From: an uncultured Lachnospiraceae bacterium
GTDB lineage: Bacteria > Bacillota > Clostridia > Lachnospirales > Lachnospiraceae
Direction of reading: 5' to 3'
NCBI GenBank assembly: GCA_905236275.1
Contig: CAJOPI010000034.1
Span: 1-6,602 of the forward strand
Length of the DNA stretch: 6,602 bases
Shown one piece after another: positions 1 to 5,035 of this stretch. Under the pieces are notes generated by a model. It saw only the letters and a program-made list of their open reading frames with translations, searched no databases and was not told where the DNA came from. The stretch's first letter is position 1. Every line of letters starts with the position of its first letter. The position numbers and the translations under genes were made by a program.

Positions 1-105
1 CGAGCTACGCTGATTGACGATAACGCAGCAAGTGGAAGTTTATACAAGCAAGTGTGCATAAGTTATTTATCTACAGTTCCTAAGATAAAAGTCAGGGGAA
101 ATTAA
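1..105 (+). CDS. possible C-terminal end of an upstream gene, function not recognised
   Basis: Frame 1 is open from the window edge to a TAA at 103-105, giving 34 residues ending in PKIKVRGN; the other two forward frames stop within the first 20 bases. The stop lies 5 nt before the DUF975 start codon, and that gene's purine-rich ribosome binding site falls inside this tail, as expected in an operon. The tail has no membrane segment and I do not recognise the family. An open frame of this length can arise by chance (roughly one in five per frame at even base composition), so the call rests on frame plus spacing only. If it is not coding, the stretch is simply the DUF975 upstream region, where I see no convincing promoter. 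Confidence 0.4.
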   Translation, partial: RATLIDDNAASGSLYKQVCISYLSTVPKIKVRGN

Positions 106-110
106 AAAAA

Positions 111-965
111 ATGGAAAAGAAGTTTTCGATAAATAAATACAAATTAGCCAAGGAGCTTAAGAGAGAGGCAAGAACGGCATTGACAGGGAATTACACAACA
201 CCTGTTTTGGACTCTTTGATCATACTGGTAATACAGTCCATATTAAATGGCGAGATGAGAATGAGCAGCGCACTGATTCAGAATGGTGATAATCTGCCGC
301 TGGCAGCCTTTTTTTTGATATTTATGCTTTTTCTTGTGGGGATAGTGGTTACTGTCACAGTATATCTTCTGAGAGTAGGCATTGAGTATATATGCTATAA
401 GGTCGCCCGAAAAGAGAAAGCCGCGCTGTCTGATACCTTTTATGCATTTAAGAATAGACCGGGAAGGTTTCTCTTGCTCTTTCTTTTATATTTTCTGATA
501 ATGCTTCTGGCATTTATACCTTATGTGATTTTGGCAGTGATAGGCATGATCGCTTATATTACAAGCGGAAATATTGCACCGTTCATTGTCTGCATTGCCA
601 TCGGTGTTGTTATAACCATTGCACTCAGTTACTTTCTTCTGCTGAGATACAGTCTGGTTAATTTCCTGATTTTTGACAATCCGGAGATGAGCGCGATTGA
701 GGCAATGAAAAAGTCCGCAAAGCTCATGGATGGTCACAAGCTCAGAATGCTGAGACTTGCACTCAGTTTCATCGGGATAATAATGCTGAGTATCCTCACC
801 TGTGGTATAGCATCGCTCTGGCTTCTTCCCTATCAGTATGTAAGCTATTCGTTCTTTTATATGGAGCTGGTACATCCCGCAAAAATGAAGCCTGACTGGA
901 GACCTTTCATAAGTGATGCCGGGGAAGCACTTGTCAGGAAAAAAGTTTTTTTGGAAAAGTATTGA
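111..965 (+). CDS. DUF975 family multi-pass membrane protein
   Basis: This 284-aa integral membrane protein belongs to the DUF975 family, which is common in Firmicutes and has no established biochemical role. Hydrophobic segments lie at about residues 31-45, 63-87, 120-150, 154-178 and 215-240. The C-terminal half carries the family signature: RYS at 179-181, the amphipathic stretch EAMKKSAKLMDGHK at 197-210, a long hydrophobic helix, then LWLLPYQ at 236-242 and an FYMEL-like end. The N-terminal 30 residues are basic and probably cytoplasmic. The start at 111 is supported by an AGGGGAA site at 94-100, about 10 nt upstream. The length is slightly above what I expect for the family, mainly from a charged tail after residue 255. 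The gene probably ends its own transcript, because the next gene has its own promoter starting at this stop codon. Family assignment is strong; function is unknown. Confidence 0.9.
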   Translation: MEKKFSINKYKLAKELKREARTALTGNYTTPVLDSLIILVIQSILNGEMRMSSALIQNGDNLPLAAFFLIFMLFLVGIVVTVTVYLLRVGIEYICYKVARKEKAALSDTFYAFKNRPGRFLLLFLLYFLIMLLAFIPYVILAVIGMIAYITSGNIAPFIVCIAIGVVITIALSYFLLLRYSLVNFLIFDNPEMSAIEAMKKSAKLMDGHKLRMLRLALSFIGIIMLSILTCGIASLWLLPYQYVSYSFFYMELVHPAKMKPDWRPFISDAGEALVRKKVFLEKY

Positions 966-990
966 TTTTTAATGTCAGATGAATTATAGT
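962..990 (+). promoter_or_regulatory. predicted housekeeping-sigma promoter for the FMN riboswitch-ribU unit
   Basis: TTGATT (962-967) serves as the -35 box and TATAGT (985-990) as the -10 box, with a 17-nt spacer. The -10 differs from consensus at one position and the -35 at two. The predicted start is near 997, about 18 nt before the aptamer begins. The -35 box overlaps the TGA stop codon of the DUF975 gene (963-965), so ribU would be transcribed independently of that gene. This is a prediction from sequence only; its position relative to the riboswitch is the main support. Confidence 0.55.
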
Positions 991-1014
991 CTAATTGAAA
1001 AGAAAATAGAGATG

Positions 1015-1140
1015 GTTCTTCGGGGCAGGGTGCAAATCCCTACCGGCGGTAAAGCCCGCGAGCGTTTAAGCATGAACCGGTGTGATTCCGGTGCCGACAG
1101 TGAGCAGTCAGTGACTGCGCAGTCTGGATGAGAGAAGATA
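1015..1140 (+). promoter_or_regulatory. FMN riboswitch (RFN element)
   Basis: All conserved blocks of the RFN aptamer are present in order: CGGGGCAGGGTG at 1021-1032, ACCGGCGGTAAAGCCCGCGA from about 1042, CCGGTGTGATTCCGGTGCCGA from about 1077, and AGTCTGGATGAGAGAAGA at 1121-1138. The closing helix P1 can be drawn as TCTTC (1017-1021) with GAAGA (1134-1138), P2 as AGGG (1027-1030) with CCCT (1038-1041), and the variable P6 extension as GCAGT (1104-1108) with ACTGC (1114-1118). This class binds flavin mononucleotide and controls riboflavin synthesis or uptake genes. Here a strong intrinsic terminator follows 30 nt downstream and then ribU, so FMN binding is expected to cause premature termination and reduce riboflavin import. 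The match to the class is unmistakable; the switching mechanism is inferred from the layout. Confidence 0.96.
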
Positions 1141-1170
1141 CAGTCTGTTTAGTGTTATAAAACGGATTTT

Positions 1171-1209
1171 AAAGCCCTGTGTAGAATTTTACACAGGGCT
1201 TTTCTTTTT
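1171..1209 (+). terminator. intrinsic terminator, expression platform of the FMN riboswitch
   Basis: The arms 1171-1183 and 1190-1202 form a perfect 13-bp stem (AAAGCCCTGTGTA with its exact complement) with a 6-nt loop. The T-rich tract TTTCTTTTT (1201-1209) overlaps and follows the 3' arm. It ends only 5 nt before the ribU ribosome binding site, so readthrough is required for ribU expression. A smaller hairpin upstream (TCTGTTT 1144-1150 with AAACGGA 1160-1166, one G-U pair) fills the gap between aptamer and terminator. Confidence 0.9.
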
Positions 1210-1225
1210 CAAAAAGGAGGAAAAA

Positions 1226-1852
1226 ATGTCAGCAAATGAATCAAAGGTCAGTGCAACAGCTGTAACAGCGGTATCAGATTCAAGGGTAAGAAAACTCTGC
1301 GGAGTGGCAATGCTTTCTGCGGTAGCTTATGTTCTTATGTTTTTGGAATTTCCGCTTCCGCTTATAATGCCGTCCTTTATAAAAATGGATTTTTCAGAGC
1401 TTCCGGCTCTTGTGGCGGCTTTTGCCTACGGACCCGTAGCAGGGGTTGCGGTCTGTCTTATAAAAAATCTCATTCACCTTCTGAATACCCAGAGCGGAGG
1501 AGTGGGAGAGCTTTCGAATTTTATTCTTGGAGCGGTATTTGTATTTATTGCAGGAAGCATCTACAAAAAAGCTCATTCGAAGAAAGGCGCGATAATCGGT
1601 TCGACAGTTGGAGCACTTCTTATGTCAGCAGTAAGTCTTGTGACCAACTATTATGTTGTATACCCGATCTACACAGTATTTATGCCGATGGAAGCTATAG
1701 TTGCAGCATATAAGGCCATAATCCCCTCGGTCAACAGCCTTTGGGAATGCCTGTTAATCTTCAATGTTCCCTTTACTTTCTTCAAGGGGATGTGTTCAGT
1801 TGTCATAACCTTCCTGATATACAAACCGCTTTCGCATATTCTTAAAGGATGA
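1226..1852 (+). CDS. ribU: riboflavin transporter substrate-binding subunit RibU (ECF family S component)
   Basis: The product (208 aa) is the membrane substrate-capture subunit of an energy-coupling-factor transporter. It binds riboflavin outside the cell and works with the shared EcfT/EcfA/EcfA' module, which is not in this window. RibU hallmarks include EFPLPLIMPSFIKMDFSELP at 41-60, GPVAGVAVCLIKNLIHLL at 69-86, GELSNF at 94-99, NYYVVYPIY at 141-149 and FNVPFTFFKG at 179-188. Five to six hydrophobic helices are visible (about 25-41, 57-84, 95-112, 121-141 and 173-199). An ideal AAGGAGG site (1214-1220) lies 5 nt before the ATG and fixes the start. The first 20 residues are a polar Ser/Ala/Val-rich extension before the first helix, longer than I expect in this family. 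Control by the upstream FMN riboswitch strongly supports riboflavin over another vitamin as substrate. Confidence 0.93.
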   Translation: MSANESKVSATAVTAVSDSRVRKLCGVAMLSAVAYVLMFLEFPLPLIMPSFIKMDFSELPALVAAFAYGPVAGVAVCLIKNLIHLLNTQSGGVGELSNFILGAVFVFIAGSIYKKAHSKKGAIIGSTVGALLMSAVSLVTNYYVVYPIYTVFMPMEAIVAAYKAIIPSVNSLWECLLIFNVPFTFFKGMCSVVITFLIYKPLSHILKG

Positions 1853-1856
1853 CAGC

Positions 1857-1885
1857 TTGCACAATCGTTCATGAGATAATATAAT
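1857..1885 (+). promoter_or_regulatory. predicted promoter for the tsaE-tsaB-rimI-rnz-X-tsaD operon
   Basis: A perfect -10 box TATAAT (1880-1885) sits 17 nt downstream of TTGCAC (1857-1862), which matches the -35 consensus at the first three positions only. The predicted start is around 1890-1893, inside the 5' arm of the inverted repeat 1888-1932. The site lies just after the ribU stop codon (1850-1852) in the only spacer longer than about 30 nt before the tsa genes. The weak -35 leaves some doubt. Confidence 0.55.
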
Positions 1886-1937
1886 ATAGACGCATACAGT
1901 GCTTATGGATTGTCTAAAAGCTGTATGCGTCTTTATT
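1883..1937 (+). terminator. inverted repeat / stem-loop, probable weak terminator after ribU
   Basis: AGACGCATACAG (1888-1899) is perfectly complementary to CTGTATGCGTCT (1921-1932), a 12-bp stem. Four more outer pairs (1883-1886 with 1934-1937) form beyond a single T-T mismatch. The loop is 21 nt and can be shortened by CTT (1902-1904) pairing with AAG (1918-1920). The 3' side runs into a moderately T-rich stretch (1932-1943), so it may end ribU transcripts, although the long loop and interrupted T tract make it a poor terminator by textbook rules. Its 5' arm lies at the predicted start site of the downstream operon, so it could instead act as a 5' leader hairpin. Confidence 0.5.
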
Positions 1938-1953
1938 GTTTGTCGGAGAAATT

Positions 1954-2397
1954 ATGGAAAAAATTTTAGAGTCGTACACAACGGAAGATACCTACAATAT
2001 CGGTAAAAGCATGGGTGAGAATTCTAAGCCCGGTGACGTTTATGCACTCAGCGGAGATCTGGGTGTGGGAAAGACTGTTTTCACCAAGGGTTTTGCAAAA
2101 GGACTTGGAATAGAAGAGCATATAAGCTCGCCAACCTTTACCATTCTTAACTCTTATGAGGATGGGCGTATGCCCTTTCATCATTTCGATGTTTACCGGA
2201 TAGGTGATATAGAAGAAATGGATGAGATAGGCTATGAAGACTGTTTTTACGGCGATGGCGTGAGTCTTGTTGAATGGGCCGGAATCATAAAAGAGCTGAT
2301 GCCTGAAAATACCATTGTGGTAAAAATAGAAAAAGATTTAGAGAAAGGCTTCGACTACAGAAAAATAACGGTCGGAGGAGATTTGGAAGAAGTATGA
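1954..2397 (+). CDS. tsaE: tRNA threonylcarbamoyladenosine biosynthesis ATPase TsaE
   Basis: TsaE (147 aa, normal family length) is the small P-loop ATPase that acts with the TsaB-TsaD complex in the cytoplasm and is needed for turnover of t6A synthesis at A37 of ANN-decoding tRNAs. The Walker A motif GDLGVGKT is at residues 34-41, the switch-like SSPTF at 58-62, the HFDVYR segment with the acidic metal-site residue D79 at 77-82, and the conserved EWAG at 107-110. The start chosen is ATG 1954, with GGAG (1945-1948) 5 nt upstream. An in-frame TTG at 1936 would add six residues, but it lies in the hairpin and has no ribosome binding site. The gene is first in the operon, downstream of the promoter at 1857-1885, and its stop overlaps the tsaB start as ATGA (2394-2397). 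Confidence 0.96.
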   Translation: MEKILESYTTEDTYNIGKSMGENSKPGDVYALSGDLGVGKTVFTKGFAKGLGIEEHISSPTFTILNSYEDGRMPFHHFDVYRIGDIEEMDEIGYEDCFYGDGVSLVEWAGIIKELMPENTIVVKIEKDLEKGFDYRKITVGGDLEEV

Positions 2398-3113
2398 AAT
2401 TACTTGCAGTAGATACGTCGGGACTTGTGGCTTCGGTTGCTTTGCTTGTTGACGACAGGATTCTTGCGGAGTATTCCGTAGATTACAAAAAAACGCATTC
2501 GGAAACGCTTATGCCGATGATAAATGAAATAGTTCATATAACTGAGCTTGACCTAAAGGAGCTTGATGCCATCGCCATAGCCGGAGGGCCGGGTTCCTTT
2601 ACGGGACTCAGGATCGGTTCTGCCACAGTCAAAGGCATGGCAGAGGTTCTGGAAATTCCCATAGTAAGTGTTCCGACAGTGGATGCAATGGCTATGAATC
2701 TCTGGGGGACTGATGACTATATCGTTCCGATTATGGATGCAAGAAGAAATCAGACCTATACGGGAATCTACGAAATAGACAGGAACGGAAGGCTTTTAAC
2801 AAAGCTTGAACAGTGTGCGATAAGCATAGAGGAGCTTGCGGAGGAAATTAACAGACTGGGGCATCCGGTAATTATGCTTGGAGACGGAGTTGACCGTTTC
2901 ATGGAAAATATGGATGAGCTTTTGAAGGTTGAGCACAGATACGCTCCGGCAGGAATGAACCGTCAGAGGGCTGCCTCGCTTGCAAGGCTCGCACAACAGT
3001 ATTACAGCGAGGGTAAATACACCGGAGCGGAAGAACATACACCGGTATATCTGAGAAAATCTCAGGCAGAACGGGAAAGGGAGAACAAGGAATGCTCGAA
3101 ATCCGCCGTATGA
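2394..3113 (+). CDS. tsaB: tRNA threonylcarbamoyladenosine biosynthesis protein TsaB
   Basis: TsaB (239 aa) is the inactive ASKHA-fold paralogue of TsaD. It dimerises with TsaD and provides the platform for TsaE in the t6A-forming complex. The N-terminal phosphate-loop-like strand LLAVDTSG is at 3-10, the HSETL motif at 35-39, and the family signature GGPGSFTGLRIG at 64-75 followed by KGMAE. VPIMDARRNQ lies at about 111-120, matching the conserved DARR segment. The C-terminal region (about 140-239) is variable, as is usual, and ends in a charged tail. ATG 2394 overlaps the tsaE stop by 4 nt, and a purine-rich GGAAG (2385-2389) precedes it, so translation is probably coupled. The 3' end overlaps rimI by 22 nt. 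Confidence 0.95.
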   Translation: MKLLAVDTSGLVASVALLVDDRILAEYSVDYKKTHSETLMPMINEIVHITELDLKELDAIAIAGGPGSFTGLRIGSATVKGMAEVLEIPIVSVPTVDAMAMNLWGTDDYIVPIMDARRNQTYTGIYEIDRNGRLLTKLEQCAISIEELAEEINRLGHPVIMLGDGVDRFMENMDELLKVEHRYAPAGMNRQRAASLARLAQQYYSEGKYTGAEEHTPVYLRKSQAERERENKECSKSAV

Positions 3114-3544
3114 CAAAGGACGACCTTGCCGAAGCGGCAGAGCTTGAAAGAGAATGCTTTGGCGACGAAGCCTGGAGTGAAAAGACTTTTGCGGAATCGA
3201 TTGAACTTGATTATGTGATTTATCTTCTTGCATTGGAAAAAGACCATGTTATCGGCATGGCAGGTATAAGAAATATCTGTGGAGATGCCGATATAACTAA
3301 CGTAGCGGTGAGGTCTGATTTCAGAAGACGGGGTATTGCGGAAAAGATACTTGTTGAATTAATGAAATGCGGCGAAGAAGCGGGTGTTCTGAATTATACC
3401 TTAGAGGTCAGGTCTAAAAATCTCGCTGCGATAAAGCTTTATGAAAAATTAGGCTTCAGAAAAGAAGGAATAAGAAAAAACTTTTATGAGAATCCGCTCG
3501 ATGATGCACTTATCCTGTGGAAACGGAAAGAGGATGAATGTTAG
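3092..3544 (+). CDS. rimI: RimI-type protein N-alpha-acetyltransferase (GNAT family)
   Basis: This 150-aa GNAT-fold enzyme transfers acetyl from acetyl-CoA to protein N-termini; the classic target is ribosomal protein S18, though RimI enzymes may have wider substrates. The first strand is LEIRRMT (2-8). The acetyl-CoA loop VAVRSDFRRRGIA is at 71-83 and the LEVR strand at 104-107. The NLAAIKLYEKLGF motif (110-122) and the FYENPLDDAL end (131-140) are RimI-like. E105 and Y117 sit at the spacing of the E. coli catalytic pair E103/Y115. ATG 3092 has AGGGAG (3078-3083) 8 nt upstream and keeps the first beta strand. A second ATG at 3110 would make an ATGA junction with tsaB but would lose that strand. 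Next to tsaB is the usual place for rimI. Confidence 0.92.
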   Translation: MLEIRRMTKDDLAEAAELERECFGDEAWSEKTFAESIELDYVIYLLALEKDHVIGMAGIRNICGDADITNVAVRSDFRRRGIAEKILVELMKCGEEAGVLNYTLEVRSKNLAAIKLYEKLGFRKEGIRKNFYENPLDDALILWKRKEDEC

Positions 3545-4449
3545 ATGTATGCCTTTTAGGCTCAGGAGGAATGATGCCGCTGCCCTACAGATGGCTGACT
3601 TCGCTTTTACTGAGATTTAACGGGAATAATATTTTGATAGACTGCGGGGAAGGAACGCAGGTTGCCTTGAAGAAAAAGGGCTGGAGTCCGAAACCGGTTG
3701 GATTGATACTTTTTACGCACTTCCATGCAGACCATATCAGTGGACTGCCGGGATTTCTCCTGACACTTGGAAATGCTGAAAGAACAGAACCATTACTGCT
3801 TGTAGGACCGAAGGGTCTTGAAAGGGTTGTTAAATCTCTTCTGGTGATAGCCCCTGAGCTTCCGTTTGAGATAAAATATATGGAACTTGAAGGTGACAGC
3901 GAATTTAGCTGGGAGGGATACAGGATAAAGGCTTTCAGGGTCAATCACAATATTGTCTGCTATGGTTATTCCGTAATGATAGACAGGGCAGGAAAATTTG
4001 ACCTTGAAAGGGCTAAGGCTGAGAATATTCCGGTAAAATACTGGAGCCGTCTTCAGAAGGGAGAAAGTGTCGAGGATGAAAACGGAAAGGTCTATAGCCC
4101 TGAAATGGTAATGGGAGAAGCAAGAAGGGGTATAAAGGTAACCTACACAACTGACACGAGACCAACTGATTCGATAGTCGAAAACGCCGCCGGTTCAGAC
4201 CTTTTCATATGCGAAGGAATGTATGGCGAGAAAGAGAAATTAAGCAAGGCTAAAGAACATAAACATATGATGTTCGGCGAAGCGGCTGAGATGGCGAAAA
4301 GAGCCGGAGTTAAGGAACTCTGGCTTACCCATTACAGTCCCTCGCTTGTAAATCCAAAAGAGTTTTTAGAGGAAACGCGGAAAATATTTGCCGGAACCAG
4401 AACCGGTAAGGATGGAAAGACGGTGGAGCTTAATTATGAAGAACAATAA
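3538..4449 (+). CDS. rnz: ribonuclease Z-like metallo-beta-lactamase fold tRNA 3' endonuclease
   Basis: The product (303 aa) matches the short-form RNase Z length and layout. RNase Z is a zinc-dependent phosphodiesterase that cuts pre-tRNA after the discriminator base. Visible elements are LLGSGG at 6-11, DCGEGTQ at 35-41, HFHADH at 61-66, H137 in VNHNIV, TDTRP at 206-210 region (D206), H243 and LTHYSP with H265. The seven metal ligands H61, H63, D65, H66, H137, D206 and H265 are all present, and their spacing follows B. subtilis RNase Z. Residues about 160-195 are the flexible-arm (exosite) insertion typical of RNase Z rather than other hydrolases. Departures from the common form are HADH for HGDH, TDT for GDT, no clear Gly-Pro in the arm, and HMMFGEAA where the HST-type motif usually lies. 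The start overlaps rimI by 7 nt, with AGAGG 4 nt upstream. A related phosphodiesterase with another substrate is possible. Confidence 0.82.
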   Translation: MLDVCLLGSGGMMPLPYRWLTSLLLRFNGNNILIDCGEGTQVALKKKGWSPKPVGLILFTHFHADHISGLPGFLLTLGNAERTEPLLLVGPKGLERVVKSLLVIAPELPFEIKYMELEGDSEFSWEGYRIKAFRVNHNIVCYGYSVMIDRAGKFDLERAKAENIPVKYWSRLQKGESVEDENGKVYSPEMVMGEARRGIKVTYTTDTRPTDSIVENAAGSDLFICEGMYGEKEKLSKAKEHKHMMFGEAAEMAKRAGVKELWLTHYSPSLVNPKEFLEETRKIFAGTRTGKDGKTVELNYEEQ

Positions 4450-5035
4450 GAAACTTACCCTTATACTTGCTATGGCGATTGTAGTAGTAATTGTTGTAGT
4501 GATGTTTTTTAGGCTTGCGAATTCAAAGAATGTAAACGAGGGCGATGTTTCGCTTTCAAAAACACAGTCGGTTGTTTTAGAACACAATCTTCAGGTGGAT
4601 TATCCGCAGAGTCCGAAGGCTGTGGTCAAGTATTATGCGGAGCTGAGCCAGTGTATGTATGAAAGCGGAAACAGCGAAAAGGATATTTCGGATCTTGCAG
4701 TTCAGTCGAGGAAGCTTCTTGATGATGAGCTTGTTGCACAGCAGTCTGACGAAGAGTATCTGGCAGCATTAAAAAAGACAATAAACACCTTTGCGGCTGA
4801 TAAGCGGCGGATAGTGAGCTTTACGGTTTCGGCGTCTACGGATGTTAATTATTACAATTCCTCCGGCGGAGATGAGATGGCATCACTTTACTGCATATAC
4901 ACCTTACAGAAGGGTTCTCTTAATTACAGCGATAATGAAGAATATATTTTAAGAAAGGACGGCGACGGTCACTGGAAGATACTGGGATGGCAGTCGGCAA
5001 TTGATAAGAACGGTTCAAATGGAAGTAATCAATAA
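4436..5035 (+). CDS. single-pass membrane-anchored protein of unknown function (possibly DUF6715)
   Basis: This is a 199-aa protein with a short basic N-terminus (MKNNKK), one strongly hydrophobic segment at about 7-26 ([16 protein letters not shown]) and a soluble domain, most likely extracytoplasmic. No lipobox cysteine follows the helix, so it is probably an uncleaved anchor. The soluble part has [20 protein letters not shown] at 56-75, a charged helical region to about 125, then beta-rich segments ending in a [14 protein letters not shown] strand at about 167-176. That helix-then-sheet order and the terminal W-K-I-x-G-W pattern resemble NTF2-like accessory domains. I recall similar Lachnospiraceae proteins under the name DUF6715 but cannot confirm it. 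ATG 4436 has GGTGGAG (4422-4428) 7 nt upstream and overlaps rnz by 14 nt; longer readings begin at non-ATG codons inside rnz. It sits inside the t6A operon, but its role is unknown. Confidence 0.85.
   Translation: MKNNKKLTLILAMAIVVVIVVVMFFRLANSKNVNEGDVSLSKTQSVVLEHNLQVDYPQSPKAVVKYYAELSQCMYESGNSEKDISDLAVQSRKLLDDELVAQQSDEEYLAALKKTINTFAADKRRIVSFTVSASTDVNYYNSSGGDEMASLYCIYTLQKGSLNYSDNEEYILRKDGDGHWKILGWQSAIDKNGSNGSNQ

Noticed and set aside
14..46. Promoter-like TTGACG and TATACA ahead of the DUF975 gene
   Set aside because: The spacer is 21 nt, too long for a normal housekeeping promoter, and the region may be coding.
309..316. Run of eight T in the DUF975 gene as a frameshift site
   Set aside because: The frame stays intact and encodes Phe-Phe-Leu in a membrane helix; nothing suggests programmed slippage.
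486..875. 129-codon open frame on the minus strand
   Set aside because: It is antisense to the DUF975 gene, Cys/His/Asn-rich with no recognisable domain and no ribosome binding site seen; it looks like a shadow of the sense codons.
1936..1953. Upstream TTG start for tsaE adding six residues
   Set aside because: It lies in the 3' flank of the inverted repeat without a ribosome binding site, whereas ATG 1954 has GGAG 5 nt upstream and gives the normal N-terminus.
3110..3113. Later rimI start at ATG 3110 forming an ATGA junction with tsaB
   Set aside because: It removes the conserved first beta strand LEIRRM, and the AGGGAG site is correctly spaced for ATG 3092.
2796..3233. 145-codon open frame on the minus strand
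   Set aside because: It is antisense to tsaB and rimI, both of which show full family motifs; its predicted product resembles no family I know.
4388..4435. Longer N-terminus (16 extra residues) for the unknown membrane protein
   Set aside because: It would begin at a TTG deep inside rnz and put a charged Pro/Glu/Arg segment before the membrane anchor; ATG 4436 has a good ribosome binding site.
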